Assembly: GCF_030398385.1 (NCBI RefSeq)
Contig: NZ_JAOAOQ010000010.1
Span: 62,001-126,000 of the forward strand
DNA: 64,000 nucleotides
Direction: 5' to 3'
From: Aquibium sp. ELW1220
Lineage (GTDB): Bacteria > Pseudomonadota > Alphaproteobacteria > Rhizobiales > Rhizobiaceae
Part shown: positions 49,104-58,242 of the stretch, piece after piece
Position numbering within the stretch: position 1 is the stretch's first letter
How the letters are laid out: each line of letters opens with the position of its first letter
Made by a program: the position numbers and the translations under genes
The notes under the pieces: model-generated
Told to the model about the DNA's origin: nothing
Database searches by the model: none
The model's input: only the letters and a program-made list of their open reading frames with translations

Positions 49104-50093
49104 CTACGGGATCAGCACGCTCGCACCCTGCGTGCGGCGGCTTTCCAATGCCCTGTGCGCGTCGGCGGCGTCGGCAAGGGCGAATGTCTGGTTGACCTGG
49201 ATCCGCACCGCCCCGCGCAGCACCACGTCCATGAGGTCGTTAGCCCGGGACAGGAGTTCGGTGCGGCTGCGGACGAACCACGCGAAGGCGGCGCATGTCA
49301 CGGAAAGCGATCCCATCCGGTTGAGCTCGAAGATGTCGAAGGGCGGAACCTTTCCCGACGCGGTGCCGTAGCTCACCAGCAGGCCGTGCGGCCTGAGGCA
49401 GGCGAGCGAGAGCTGGAACGTGTCGCGGCCGACGCCGTCGAACACGACGGGCACGCCTTCGCCTGCGGTCAGTTGCCGGACGCGGGCGACGACGTCCTCC
49501 TCGCTCGACACGAGGGCGTGATGACAGCCATTGGCGCGGGCGATGCCGGCCTTCTCCTGCGAGCCGACGACACCGACGACCCTCGCGCCGAGATGCGCGG
49601 CCCACTGAGTCAGGATCGTGCCGACGCCACCGGCTGCGGCATGGACGACGATCGTGTCGCCGGGCTTCACCGGATAGACGCTCTTGAGCAGATACTGCGC
49701 CGTCAATCCCTTCACGATCATGCCTGCGGCGGTCACGTCGTCGATCTCGTCGGGAAGGAGGACCAGGCGGCTCGCATCGAAAAGGCGCGCCTCGGCATAG
49801 GCGCCGGGCGGGAAGGCCGGTCCGCCAGCCGCATAGGCCACCCGGTCGCCCACCTTCACGTCGGTGACGCCAGGCCCGACCTTCTCGACGACGCCGGCGG
49901 CCTCGCCGCCCAGCACGTGCGGCAGGGACGGCAGCGGATACCGGCCCTCGCGATTGTGCGTGTCCGCGAAGTTCAGCCCGATCGCCGTGTGCCGCACATA
50001 GGCCTGGCCGGGACCCGGCTCGCCGATCTCGACGTCCTCGTAGCGCAGCTTTTCGGGACCGCCATATTCATGAACGCGAACCGCCTTGACCAT
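49104..50093 (-). CDS. Zinc-independent MDR quinone oxidoreductase-type reductase
   Basis: 329 residues, medium-chain dehydrogenase/reductase of the quinone oxidoreductase (QOR/zeta-crystallin) type. NADPH site VVHAAAGGVGTILTQWAAHLGARVVG (about 142-167). No catalytic or structural zinc cysteines. It reduces enones or quinones; in this operon it could reduce an enoyl intermediate. Start at 50093 (MVKAVRVHEYGGPEKL) is the family N-terminus, with gaaggga upstream. 14 bp after the OB-fold gene. Confidence 0.87.
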   Translation of the reverse strand: MVKAVRVHEYGGPEKLRYEDVEIGEPGPGQAYVRHTAIGLNFADTHNREGRYPLPSLPHVLGGEAAGVVEKVGPGVTDVKVGDRVAYAAGGPAFPPGAYAEARLFDASRLVLLPDEIDDVTAAGMIVKGLTAQYLLKSVYPVKPGDTIVVHAAAGGVGTILTQWAAHLGARVVGVVGSQEKAGIARANGCHHALVSSEEDVVARVRQLTAGEGVPVVFDGVGRDTFQLSLACLRPHGLLVSYGTASGKVPPFDIFELNRMGSLSVTCAAFAWFVRSRTELLSRANDLMDVVLRGAVRIQVNQTFALADAADAHRALESRRTQGASVLIP

Positions 50094-50107
50094 CGTCTGT
50101 CTTCCCT

Positions 50108-50524
50108 TCAATCCGCGAATTCGAAGCGGGGCAGCGCCACGCCGTCGGCCATGGCGACGACCTTCAGGCGCACCCTGCGGCCGATCGGCCGCTGATCCGG
50201 CTCCGGATCCTCGATCAGGTTGCTGATCAGCGTCGGCCCCTCGTCCAGCCGCACGGCGATGACGTTGTAGGGCGCCGGGTAGGCCGGCAGGTACTGCTTG
50301 TGAAACGTCACCCAGCTCAGGAGCTCGCCGCCGCCGGAGACCGGCTTCCAGTCGCTGGCGGGCGACAGGCAGGCATGGCAGGCGGGGCCGGGCGGATAGC
50401 GCCAGGCGCCGCAATCGCGGCAGCACTGCAGGTGCATGCGCCCGTCGTCCTTCATGTGCCGCCAGAACGGCTCGTCATAGAGCCCCAGGACGCGGGGCGG
50501 GGTGGCGGCGGTCTGGGTCGGCAT
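50108..50524 (-). CDS. Zn-ribbon/OB-fold (DUF35) thiolase partner protein
   Basis: 138 residues. Rubredoxin-like zinc ribbon CCRDCGAWRYPPGPACHAC (about 30-48) followed by an OB fold that binds acyl-CoA (about 50-135). These proteins act with SCP2-type thiolases, whose gene lies directly upstream (5-bp gap). It likely delivers or channels the acyl-CoA substrate of the thiolase. Start at 50524. Confidence 0.87.
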   Translation of the reverse strand: MPTQTAATPPRVLGLYDEPFWRHMKDDGRMHLQCCRDCGAWRYPPGPACHACLSPASDWKPVSGGGELLSWVTFHKQYLPAYPAPYNVIAVRLDEGPTLISNLIEDPEPDQRPIGRRVRLKVVAMADGVALPRFEFAD

Positions 50525-50529
50525 CGCGT

Positions 50530-51687
50530 TCACGCTCCGTAGATGATCGAGACGGCCTTGCCGGCGACGTCGGACGTGTAGTGCACGCGGCGGCAGTTCT
50601 CGATCTGGCGGTCGCCGCATTCGCCGCGCGCCTGGCGCACGCATTCGATCTGGTGGTTCCAGCCCTGCATGTAGGACTCCGAGAGATGGCCACCGCTGGT
50701 GTTGGTCGGGAGGAGGCCGCCGAGACCGATGCCCTTTTCGCGCATGAAGCGGCCGGATTCGCCGATGCCGCAATAGCCATAGCCCTCCAGCGCCAGCGGC
50801 ACGTGCACGGAGAAGCTGTCATAGACCTGCAGCACGTCGATGTCCGACGGATCGAGCCCGGAAGCGCCGAAGATCTGCTCGGCCACCGCCTGCTGTGCCG
50901 GCCTGTAGAAATCGGTCAGGCGCGGTTCCAGGCTGGTGGCGCCCTGGTTCAGGTCGAAACGCCCCACTGCCTCGATGCTGACGGCGCGCGGCGACAGCTT
51001 CCTGGCCAGCCCCGCCTCCGCGATGATCAGCGCCACCCCACCGTCGTTGATCAGGCAGTAGTCGAAGAGCCGGAGCGGCTCGGTGATGTAGGGGGCGGCC
51101 ATGTAGTCGTCGAGCGAGATCGGCTTGCGCTGGATGGCGTTGGGATTGCGCGACGATCCCTCGCGCTGGGCCACCGCGACATGGCCGAGATCGCGCTCGC
51201 TGACGCCGTGGAGTTCGCAGAAGCGGCGAAACATCAGCGCGTAGAGCGCTCCCTGCGAGGTCAGCCCCCAGGGTGCATGGTAGACATAGGACAGGAACTG
51301 GTCGCCGCCCATCGCCTGCGGTCCGCCATACTGCGTGCCGACCGACCGCTGGTCGTTGCCGTAGACCAGCGCCACGACGTCGGCAGCGCCCGACTCGATC
51401 GCCATGCAGGCCTGGACGACCGACAGCACCGCGTCGGCCTGGTCGCCCCAGCGGACGTTGAGGCCCACCACCTCTGCCATGCGTTCATAGGCGGTCGTCG
51501 GTCCGACGATGAGGCCGTTGACCTGCTCCTTGCCGATCCCCGCGTCGGCGAGTGCATTGCGCAGAGCGCCGGCCGCATAGCCGTAGCAGTCGTCGGGACG
51601 TTCGCCGGCCCGCACCCGATGCCAGTCGCTCACCCAGTCGGTGTGGCCGACGCCGATGACGGAGGCCACGCGCTTCAGCGATTTCAT
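50530..51687 (-). CDS. SCP2-type thiolase (acetyl-CoA acetyltransferase family)
   Basis: 385 residues. Nucleophile Cys94 in VVQACMAIESGAA, His in NTSGGHLSESYMQGWNH and a C-terminal Cys in ARGECGDRQIENCRRVHYT region. This family, lacking the standard thiolase loop, works with a DUF35 partner (next gene) in steroid or acyl side-chain cleavage, often as a retro-aldol or thiolytic enzyme. The ATG at 51687 overlaps the stop of the CoA-transferase gene (ATGA). Confidence 0.85.
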   Translation of the reverse strand: MKSLKRVASVIGVGHTDWVSDWHRVRAGERPDDCYGYAAGALRNALADAGIGKEQVNGLIVGPTTAYERMAEVVGLNVRWGDQADAVLSVVQACMAIESGAADVVALVYGNDQRSVGTQYGGPQAMGGDQFLSYVYHAPWGLTSQGALYALMFRRFCELHGVSERDLGHVAVAQREGSSRNPNAIQRKPISLDDYMAAPYITEPLRLFDYCLINDGGVALIIAEAGLARKLSPRAVSIEAVGRFDLNQGATSLEPRLTDFYRPAQQAVAEQIFGASGLDPSDIDVLQVYDSFSVHVPLALEGYGYCGIGESGRFMREKGIGLGGLLPTNTSGGHLSESYMQGWNHQIECVRQARGECGDRQIENCRRVHYTSDVAGKAVSIIYGA

Positions 51688-52895
51688 TTGAACACTCCGG
51701 CGGTTTCGAGCCTGTCGAGTTCGGTGTCTGACAAACCAAGCAGGTCGCCCAGCACGTCGCGCGTATGCTCGCCCAGCAAAGGCGGGCGCGCGAGTTCGAC
51801 GCGCTCGCCGTCGACCCGGTAGGGCGGGGAGGCGTAAAGGCTGTGGCCGAGTTCCGGGTGCGCGACACGCTGCCAGTAGTCGCGCTCCGCCAGCTGACGG
51901 TCGTGCTCGATCAGGTGTCGCGCATTCGCCACGAGGGCGGCGGGAATGCCTGCTGTCCGCAGCGTCTCCGCGACGAGATCGGCACCCTTTTCGGCAGCCC
52001 AGGCGCCCACCAGCCGGTCGATCTCGCTCCGCGCGCCCAGGCGTGCCTCGACGGAGGCGAACCGTTCCGCCATCGCGGCGCCGCCGAGTATTGCGGCGAG
52101 GATGGCCCACTGCTCGTCCGTCGCCACCGTGATCGCGCACCAGGCGTCGTCGCCGGCGCAGCGATAGATGCCTTGCGGCGCCATCCTCCACGACGCGTTG
52201 CCGGGTTGCGGCCTGTCGTGCTGTTCGGCCGCACACCGGACCATGGCCGAGCCGATGAAGTTGATGGTCGATTCGACCTGCGACAGGTCGATCTTCATGC
52301 CTTCGCCGGTCAGCCGCCTGTGCCTCAGGGCGGCCAGGACCGCGAAGGCGGCATGGTACGGGTTTGCGGCATGATCGGGATAATGCGTGCCCGGTCCGAC
52401 GGGATCGTCGGCGCGGTAGCCCGTCGACCACATCAGGCCGGTGACGGCGCTGATGGTCATGCCGACGCCGAGCAGTTCGGCGCGCGGGCCGTCCTCGCCA
52501 TACATCGGCATCGAAAGGTAGACGATGTCGGGCTTGATCCGCCGCACCGTCTCGTAGTCCATGCCCAGCCGCTCCATCGCCCCCGGGCCGAAATTGTTGG
52601 AGACGACGTCCGAGTGCCGGACGATGTCGTGCGCGATCCGCCGTCCCTCCTCCGACTTGAGGTCGAGCACGACGCTTTTCTTGCCGGTGTTGCGCGAGGC
52701 GAAGTAGCCGCTGCGGTTGACGCCGGACCTGCGATCCTTGAACGGCCCGCCGGTGCGCACTGAATCGAGGCGCACCGAACTCTCGATCTTGATGACGTCG
52801 GCGCCGAAGTCGGAGAAGATCTTGGTCCCGAAAGGACCCGCGCCGGCCCAGGTGAAGTCTGCGAGACGGACGTCGGAAAGGAAGTCCGGTTTCAT
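51684..52895 (-). CDS. Class III CoA-transferase (CaiB/BaiF) 1
   Basis: 403 residues. Family III CoA-transferase: the N-terminal LADFTWAGAGPFGTKIFSDFGADVIKIES and SGYFASRNTGKKSVVLDLKS, with the catalytic Asp expected in HYPDHAANPYHAAFAVLAAL. Moves CoA from a donor such as succinyl-CoA onto a carboxylate. Two different CoA-transferases stand side by side here. ATGA overlaps with both neighbours show one transcript. Confidence 0.88.
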   Translation of the reverse strand: MKPDFLSDVRLADFTWAGAGPFGTKIFSDFGADVIKIESSVRLDSVRTGGPFKDRRSGVNRSGYFASRNTGKKSVVLDLKSEEGRRIAHDIVRHSDVVSNNFGPGAMERLGMDYETVRRIKPDIVYLSMPMYGEDGPRAELLGVGMTISAVTGLMWSTGYRADDPVGPGTHYPDHAANPYHAAFAVLAALRHRRLTGEGMKIDLSQVESTINFIGSAMVRCAAEQHDRPQPGNASWRMAPQGIYRCAGDDAWCAITVATDEQWAILAAILGGAAMAERFASVEARLGARSEIDRLVGAWAAEKGADLVAETLRTAGIPAALVANARHLIEHDRQLAERDYWQRVAHPELGHSLYASPPYRVDGERVELARPPLLGEHTRDVLGDLLGLSDTELDRLETAGVFK

Positions 52896-54058
52896 CCTGC
52901 GCGCTCCGTGAGGCCGGCGTCGGCCGATCCCAGCGCAGGGGCGGGGGACGCGGTCCAGACCTGCGGATCGAGCTTGTAAGGCGGTCCAGGGAAGGCCACC
53001 GCGCTGCCATCGGCAAGCTGCACGGAGCGATAGAAGCCGCGATGCGCCAGTTGCGGATCACTGAAGGTTTCCGAGAGCCGGTTCACCGGTCCCATCACGA
53101 TGCGCCGGGCGAGCGCTTCGGCGGTCAGCGTCTCCTTGTCACGCTCCATCGTGAAGGCAGTGAACAGCGTCCGGAACCCGGCACGCGCTTCGGCCGTCAG
53201 GCGCCACTCGCGGTCGACCCATCTGTCCTGCGACAGCGCATCACCGGAGGGATGGCCGACCTCGACCATCCAGGCGACCAGCGATCGCCACGAGGCGCCG
53301 AGCGACAGGGGCGACGCCAGGAAGACATAGCCGTCGCGGCACGGGAAGATGTCCTCGGTCGCGTCGCGCGTGCCAGCGCCGCCACGGGTCGATATCCGCT
53401 GTTCGAGGTCCCAGACCTGGACGGCGTTCTGCAGCGAATGGGCGATGCACTCCTGGATCGACACGTCGATCACATGGCCTCGGCCGGTGCGTTCGGCATC
53501 GGCCAGCGCGATCGCGGTGACGGTCGCGGCATAGATCGAGCCGACCATCGTCGCCTGGTCGAAGGGCAGCGACAGCGGCGCGTCCTCGATGCGGCCTGAC
53601 ATCCACGCGATGCCGCCCGCCGCCTGGAGCACGAGGTCCGAAGCCGGTGCGTCGGCCATCGGTCCGGTCATGCCGTAGGGCGAGATCGCCGTCACCACCG
53701 CCCGCGGCTGAATTGCCGCGACCCGCTCGACGTCGCCGTAGAACGGTCCGCCGCGCTCCAGAAGGACAATGTCGGATCGTGCCACCAGCCGCTCCAGCGC
53801 AGCCGTCGCGCCCTGTGCCGCCTCGTCGATGACGATGCTCTTCTTGCTGGCGTTGAGGAAGGCGAAACGGGCGAAATCACCCGTCAGACCTTCCTGCCTG
53901 TCCGCCAGCCCTTCGGGGGGCTCGACCAGGATGACCTCAGCGCCGAGATCGGCGAAGAGCCGGCCTGCGTAGAGCCCGAACTGCCGGGTGAGATCCAGGA
54001 CCCGAACACCGGAATAGGGCCGGGAAGGGCGGGTGCCGCTGGCGGTCTCGCCGGTCAT
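52892..54058 (-). CDS. Class III CoA-transferase (CaiB/BaiF) 2
   Basis: 388 residues, paralogous family to the neighbour but only distantly similar. SGVRVLDLTRQFGLYAGRLFADLGAEVILVEPPEG is the nucleotide-binding N-terminal part; ASKKSIVIDE, GRGHVIDVSIQECIAHSL and FPGPPYKLD are family features. Start at 54058 overlaps the dctM stop by one base. An upstream open stretch in this frame is a shadow of dctM, not a fusion. The two CoA-transferases might form a heteromer or act on different acids. Confidence 0.85.
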   Translation of the reverse strand: MTGETASGTRPSRPYSGVRVLDLTRQFGLYAGRLFADLGAEVILVEPPEGLADRQEGLTGDFARFAFLNASKKSIVIDEAAQGATAALERLVARSDIVLLERGGPFYGDVERVAAIQPRAVVTAISPYGMTGPMADAPASDLVLQAAGGIAWMSGRIEDAPLSLPFDQATMVGSIYAATVTAIALADAERTGRGHVIDVSIQECIAHSLQNAVQVWDLEQRISTRGGAGTRDATEDIFPCRDGYVFLASPLSLGASWRSLVAWMVEVGHPSGDALSQDRWVDREWRLTAEARAGFRTLFTAFTMERDKETLTAEALARRIVMGPVNRLSETFSDPQLAHRGFYRSVQLADGSAVAFPGPPYKLDPQVWTASPAPALGSADAGLTERAG

Positions 54059-55368
54059 CAGTTCATCGACCTCGGCAGATAGAGGGCGAGATCCGGGAAG
54101 GACAGCAGGAGCACCAGCATCACGGCACAGGCGATCATGAAGGGCCAGAGCGCCGCGAAGATTTCCTCCAGCGTCACCATGTTGCCCGCCGCGCCCTTGA
54201 CCACGAAGCAGTTGATGCCGACGGGCGGCGTGATGGCGCCGATCTCGGCCAGCACGATCACGTAGACGCCGAACCACAGCGGGTCGAAGCCGAGCCCCAT
54301 CATCACCGGATGGGTAATCGGCAGCGAGATGGCGAGCAGCGAAGGCGCGTCCATCAGCATTCCCAGAATGAGGTAGATGAACGTCACCATCGTCACGACC
54401 ACCCAGATCGGCAGGCCGCCGTCGACGAGCACGGTGTGGATCGCGCCCGAGACGCCGCTGAGCGCCAGAAACCGGGCGAACAGGAGGCCGCCGATGATGA
54501 TGGCGAAGATCATGGCGGTGAGGGTCACCGTGTCGATCAGGGTGCGCCCGAGCCCGAGGCCGCGCAGGCCGCGCTGTCGGATCAGCGCCATGACGAAGGT
54601 CACCAGCGCGCCGATGCCGCCAGCCTCCGTGGGCGTGAACACGCCGCCGTAGAGCCCGCCCAGCATGATGGCGATGACGAGGAAGAGCGGCCCGACCATC
54701 CGCAGCGACCAGAAGCGTTCGCGCCAGGAGTAGCGGCGGTCGTCGGCCGGCGCGATGCCCGGCTTGAGTAGCGCGACGATCAGGATGGTTGCGCCGATCA
54801 GAGCGGCGAAGACGATGCCGGGCAGGATGCCGGCGATCAGCAGGCGTCCGATCGGAGCGTTCGTCAGGATGCCGTAGACGACCATCAGCGCGCTCGGCGG
54901 GATAAGCACCGCCAGCGTACCGGCGATCGCGATCGAGGCCGCACCGAAGCCGCGGTCGTAACCGCGCTCGATCATCTCCGGCAGGGCGAGCTTGGTGAAC
55001 AGCGTGGCCGTCCCGACGCTCGATCCGGACGCGGCGCCGAAGGCCGCCGCCGCACCGGTGCTGGCGATGGCGAGACCGCCGGGCAGACGGCCGAACCATT
55101 TGGCGCAGGCGTCGAACAGGTCGCTGCCGATGCCCGCCCGCATGGCGAAGAAGCCCATCAGCAGGAACATCGGGATGACGCTGAAGTGGAAGCTGCTGAC
55201 GACGGAGTAGTAGAGCGTCCCCACGATCGAGATCGCGGCGGTGAAGTTGTTCAGCGCGATCAGGCCGGCGAAGCCGACGGCGGTGAGCGCCACCATGATC
55301 GGCGCGCCGAGCAGGATGGAGGCCAGAAGGGCGAAGACGCCCGCAAAACCGATGGCCAGGCTAGACAT
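54058..55368 (-). CDS. TRAP transporter large permease (DctM)
   Basis: 436 residues with about twelve membrane segments. Forms the Na+-coupled channel of a TRAP carboxylate importer. Typical features: GSSVGTATLFTKLALPEMIERGYD, IPPSALMVVYGILTNAPIGRLLIAGILPG and the C-terminal ITPPVGINCFVVKGAAGN. The start at 55368 overlaps the dctQ end by 8 bp; 15 further in-frame codons upstream are rejected. Confidence 0.92.
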   Translation of the reverse strand: MSSLAIGFAGVFALLASILLGAPIMVALTAVGFAGLIALNNFTAAISIVGTLYYSVVSSFHFSVIPMFLLMGFFAMRAGIGSDLFDACAKWFGRLPGGLAIASTGAAAAFGAASGSSVGTATLFTKLALPEMIERGYDRGFGAASIAIAGTLAVLIPPSALMVVYGILTNAPIGRLLIAGILPGIVFAALIGATILIVALLKPGIAPADDRRYSWRERFWSLRMVGPLFLVIAIMLGGLYGGVFTPTEAGGIGALVTFVMALIRQRGLRGLGLGRTLIDTVTLTAMIFAIIIGGLLFARFLALSGVSGAIHTVLVDGGLPIWVVVTMVTFIYLILGMLMDAPSLLAISLPITHPVMMGLGFDPLWFGVYVIVLAEIGAITPPVGINCFVVKGAAGNMVTLEEIFAALWPFMIACAVMLVLLLSFPDLALYLPRSMN

Positions 55369-55906
55369 GTCCGTCCATCGCCTCGTCTTCCGGTTTCCGT
55401 TCGTTGAAGCCACGGATCAGCGCCGTTCCGACAGCGTCGAGCAGGAACTGGATGGAGATCAGCGCGGTGCCGAGGCTGACTGCCATCTTCGAGGGCCAGA
55501 TCGAGAACTGGATCGTCGAGCCCCAGATCTGCTCGTTCATGCGCCAGGACCGTATGGCGTACTGGAAGGTCCCGTAGGTGATTGCCGCAAACAGCAGGAA
55601 GCCCACCACCGACCAGAAGAAGGCGAGCCAGCGGCGCGTCGCCGGCGACAGCCGCGAGGTCAGGAACACCGTGCTCACGTGGTCGCGCTGGAACAGCGCA
55701 TAGGCAAAGGGCAGCATGATCGCGCCGACCAGCAGCGACTGGGTGATTTCGAGCGCGGCCGGCAGCGGCCAGTTGATGAGCTTGCGCAGGAACGCGTTGG
55801 TGTCGATCACGACCATGATGGCAAAGGTGAAGGCGCCAGCCAGGACGGCGAACATCCAGAGCGTCCGGCCATAGAGGCTGTAGAGCTTCAGGAACCCGTC
55901 CTGCAC
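55361..55906 (-). CDS. TRAP transporter small permease (DctQ)
   Basis: 181 residues, four membrane segments. GTG start at 55906 with GGAGG 6 bp upstream (GGAGGATCGCCGTG); earlier in-frame codons belong to a non-coding or shadow stretch. Small TRAP permeases are the link between the binding protein and DctM. The C-terminal hydrophilic tail (RGFNERKPEDEAMDGHV) overlaps the dctM start. Confidence 0.88.
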   Translation of the reverse strand: MQDGFLKLYSLYGRTLWMFAVLAGAFTFAIMVVIDTNAFLRKLINWPLPAALEITQSLLVGAIMLPFAYALFQRDHVSTVFLTSRLSPATRRWLAFFWSVVGFLLFAAITYGTFQYAIRSWRMNEQIWGSTIQFSIWPSKMAVSLGTALISIQFLLDAVGTALIRGFNERKPEDEAMDGHV

Positions 55907-55971
55907 GGCGATCCTCCTTCGGTCGCGAGGGGAGGCGCGGCTCGTCGCCGCGCCTCTGTCGTCGGGTCTCG

Positions 55972-57000
55972 TCAGTTGGTGAGTTCGCCGATGACGCGGT
56001 CGGCATCGGCGGCCGGCATGCCGGCGGCAACCGCGCGGTCCTTCCAGCTGTTGCGAACGCCCTGGACCCGGTCGGAGCCAAGCGTCACCTTCAGGAATTC
56101 CTCGGCCGGGATGGAGTCGATGATCTCGACCGTCCCTTCCGCCTTCCACTTCGCCTTCAGCTCGTCTTCCTTGGCCCGGAAGAGGCGCAGCAGTTCGGTC
56201 AGGTGGTCGCCCTTGAGCGAGTCGATGACCTTCTTTTCCTCATCCGTCAGCGATGCGTACTTGTCGGTGTTCATGACGATGATGTGGCCCCAGGAGGCGC
56301 CCATCGGCACGTCGACGAAGTACTTGGCCACCTCGTGCAGCTTGAAGGCATCGACCAGCGCGATGTCGGCGGCCGAGCAGTCGAGCACGTTGTTCGACAT
56401 CGCCTCGTAGGCCTCGACGTCCGCCATGCCGACCGACACGGCACCCAAGGCCTCGAGCGTCGCGGGCAGCGCCACGCCGTAGGACCGGATGCGCTTGCCC
56501 TTGAAGTCCTCCAGCGTGCGGATCGGCTTGTTGCAGATGAAGCCGTAGGGCGGCAGCGGCCGCACGGCGACGAGCTTGAGCTTGTACTTGGCCAGTTCCT
56601 CGCCGAAGGCCGGAATCTCGGCATGCCATTTCAGCATCAGTTCGCCGAGTTCCTGCTGGCTCTTCGGCTGCGGCCAGAAGAAGGGGATCGCATTGTTGAT
56701 GACGAACTGGTCCGGGAAATAGGGCGTGACCAGATTGCCCATGTCGATGACCGCGTTCTCGATCGCGGTGGGAATCTCGCCCACCGTGGCCAGCACGCCG
56801 CCATACTGGATGTCGATCTTCATCTCGCCGTTGGACCGCTTGGCGGTCTCGTCGACGGCCCACTGCGCCGCGGCCGCATACATCGAACAGCACTGCGGCA
56901 GGTGCTCGCCCCAGCGCAGGGTGGTGTCGGCGGATGCCACCGCCGTCATCGCCGCGGACGCGGTCAGCGCCGCGAACATCGTCTTCATGATCTTCAGCAT
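55972..57000 (-). CDS. TRAP transporter substrate-binding protein (DctP)
   Basis: 342 residues. Signal peptide of about 24 residues (MLKIMKTMFAALTASAAMTAVASA). The mature DctP fold binds a carboxylate through a conserved Arg, expected in FKGKRIRSYGVALPATLEALGAV. Ligand unknown; a Cys-Cys pair (PQCCSMYAAAAQW) near the N-terminus is a feature of this subtype. GGGAGGAG before the first ATG (57000) supports it over M5. The dctP-Q-M order is normal. 88 bp downstream of the M29/NicX-like gene. Confidence 0.92.
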   Translation of the reverse strand: MLKIMKTMFAALTASAAMTAVASADTTLRWGEHLPQCCSMYAAAAQWAVDETAKRSNGEMKIDIQYGGVLATVGEIPTAIENAVIDMGNLVTPYFPDQFVINNAIPFFWPQPKSQQELGELMLKWHAEIPAFGEELAKYKLKLVAVRPLPPYGFICNKPIRTLEDFKGKRIRSYGVALPATLEALGAVSVGMADVEAYEAMSNNVLDCSAADIALVDAFKLHEVAKYFVDVPMGASWGHIIVMNTDKYASLTDEEKKVIDSLKGDHLTELLRLFRAKEDELKAKWKAEGTVEIIDSIPAEEFLKVTLGSDRVQGVRNSWKDRAVAAGMPAADADRVIGELTN

Positions 57001-57088
57001 GATCTCCTCCCAGAGACAATCTTGCGCGATTGCGACGCCCGTGCCAGCACCCGGTTGCGCGACCCGGCAGGCCTGTCCAGTCGGGCGG

Positions 57089-58141
57089 TCAGTTGCCTTC
57101 GATCGGCCGCAGGAACCGGCCTTCTTCCATCCGCATGTCGCCGTCGACGTACAGCGTCGGCGCCAGCACGACGCCGTCCATATGAATCTTCGAGCGGATC
57201 GACCCGCCGACGTCGATGTTTGTGCCGAGGCCGAAATGCATCGCCCCCATCACGTTCTTGTCCTCGCGCTGGATGCCGCGGATCAACGCCTTGGCGTTGA
57301 CGCCGATGGACGCTTCCGCCGGGCACATGTAGGCGTTCTCGTCTCCGTACTCGATCAGATAGTCGCGCAGCACACGCGCCGAGGCGCCACCCTCGATCGA
57401 GACCACACGACCGTTCTCCACGTTTAGCTCGATAGGGTCTTCCAGTCGCCCGATGTGATGCATCGTCAGGTCGATGACCAGCTTTCCATTGGCCGAGCCC
57501 TCGACCGGCGCGACGTTGAATTCGCCGGTCGGGAACAGGTAGTAATACAGGTTGCCGCCCTTGCGGTTCTCGTCCTTGTCGAAATCGACGATCTTGTAGG
57601 GGTCGAAGCTCTCGCCCGGCAGCGGCGGCACGAAGATGCGGCCGTCGACGCGGTAGGTGAAGTCGGTCCCGTATTTCGAAGTGACGCGGCATTCCTTCGC
57701 GTCGGCGCCGAAGATGTCCTTCGCCACGTAGTGCTTGCGCACCATCACCTGCTTCATGTCCTCGGTCACCGCGCCCGACTGGAACCACTCCAGCGTCATG
57801 CCGCCATCCATGCAGATGGACGGGATGCGCGCTTCCATGGCGCGGAAGCTGGCCGGAGAATGCAGCATGCCGGTGGACGCGAGCAGGATGTTGACGTCCG
57901 ACTTCATCATCGCCTCGCACACGGCGGAGGGCGGATCGTAGTAGTCGGCCGGCCGCCGCTCGAACAGCGCCACCGTCACGTCGGCGCCGATCTCCTGGAG
58001 GATGCTCATGACGACCTGCCAGACGCGTGGGTCATGCGCCGTATCGGTGAGCACCAGCGCTCGGTCGCCCTTCTTGACGTTCCGGACCAGCGGCTTGCGC
58101 AGATATTCCATGCTTCCCGTGACCAGCGAGCCCGCAGCCAT
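57089..58141 (-). CDS. M29 peptidase/NicX-like metalloenzyme
   Basis: 350 residues. The family includes aminopeptidases T/S and 2,5-dihydroxypyridine 5,6-dioxygenase NicX. The C-terminal motif AMHFGLGTNIDVGG (His302) and KIHMDGVV (His320-x-Asp322) match the NicX/M29 metal-site layout; Glu276 in CPAEASIGVN stands where NicX (recalled sequence) has a His ligand. A peptidase-like or novel hydrolytic role is thus as likely as ring cleavage. First gene of a 12-gene minus-strand operon with its own promoter and two TGTCGACA sites. Confidence 0.7.
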   Translation of the reverse strand: MAAGSLVTGSMEYLRKPLVRNVKKGDRALVLTDTAHDPRVWQVVMSILQEIGADVTVALFERRPADYYDPPSAVCEAMMKSDVNILLASTGMLHSPASFRAMEARIPSICMDGGMTLEWFQSGAVTEDMKQVMVRKHYVAKDIFGADAKECRVTSKYGTDFTYRVDGRIFVPPLPGESFDPYKIVDFDKDENRKGGNLYYYLFPTGEFNVAPVEGSANGKLVIDLTMHHIGRLEDPIELNVENGRVVSIEGGASARVLRDYLIEYGDENAYMCPAEASIGVNAKALIRGIQREDKNVMGAMHFGLGTNIDVGGSIRSKIHMDGVVLAPTLYVDGDMRMEEGRFLRPIEGN

Positions 58142-58192
58142 GACGACGTTCCTTCCCAGAGCGATGCTGCCCGGCTACCCGGGCCGTTCAAG

Positions 58193-58200
58193 TGTCGACA
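58193..58200. promoter_or_regulatory. TGTCGACA operator, site 1
   Basis: TGTCGACA overlapping the -10 box of the minus-strand promoter (58199-58228), 52 bp upstream of the NicX-like start. A bound dimer here would block RNA polymerase. Confidence 0.6.
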
Positions 58201-58228
58201 GATAGCCAGACGCGGAATGTGTCGTCAA
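58199..58228 (-). promoter_or_regulatory. Promoter of the 12-gene minus-strand operon
   Basis: On the minus strand TTGACG (plus 58223-58228), 18-bp spacer, TATCTG (plus 58199-58204). The spacing and boxes are close to the housekeeping consensus. One palindrome overlaps the -10 and a second touches the upstream edge of the -35, the typical layout of a repressed promoter. Confidence 0.6.
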
Positions 58229-58242
58229 GAGTGTCGACACTC
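58229..58242. promoter_or_regulatory. GAGTGTCGACACTC operator, site 2
   Basis: A perfect 14-bp palindrome immediately upstream of the -35 box of the minus-strand promoter. It is the longest version of the TGTCGACA motif in the window. FCD-type GntR proteins commonly bind such short palindromes. Confidence 0.65.

Noticed and set aside
50530-55099. Apparent fused proteins: thiolase with a long N-terminal part, and a CoA-transferase of 735 codons
   Set aside because: The extra N-terminal parts are Arg-rich shadows of the neighbouring CoA-transferase and dctM genes in another frame. The real starts at 51687 and 54058 overlap the previous stops.
57089-58141. Calling this gene 2,5-dihydroxypyridine 5,6-dioxygenase outright
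   Set aside because: Only the HxD motif agrees with NicX; one metal position has Glu, and no other nicotinate-pathway genes (nicC, nicD, nicF, nicAB) are clearly present.
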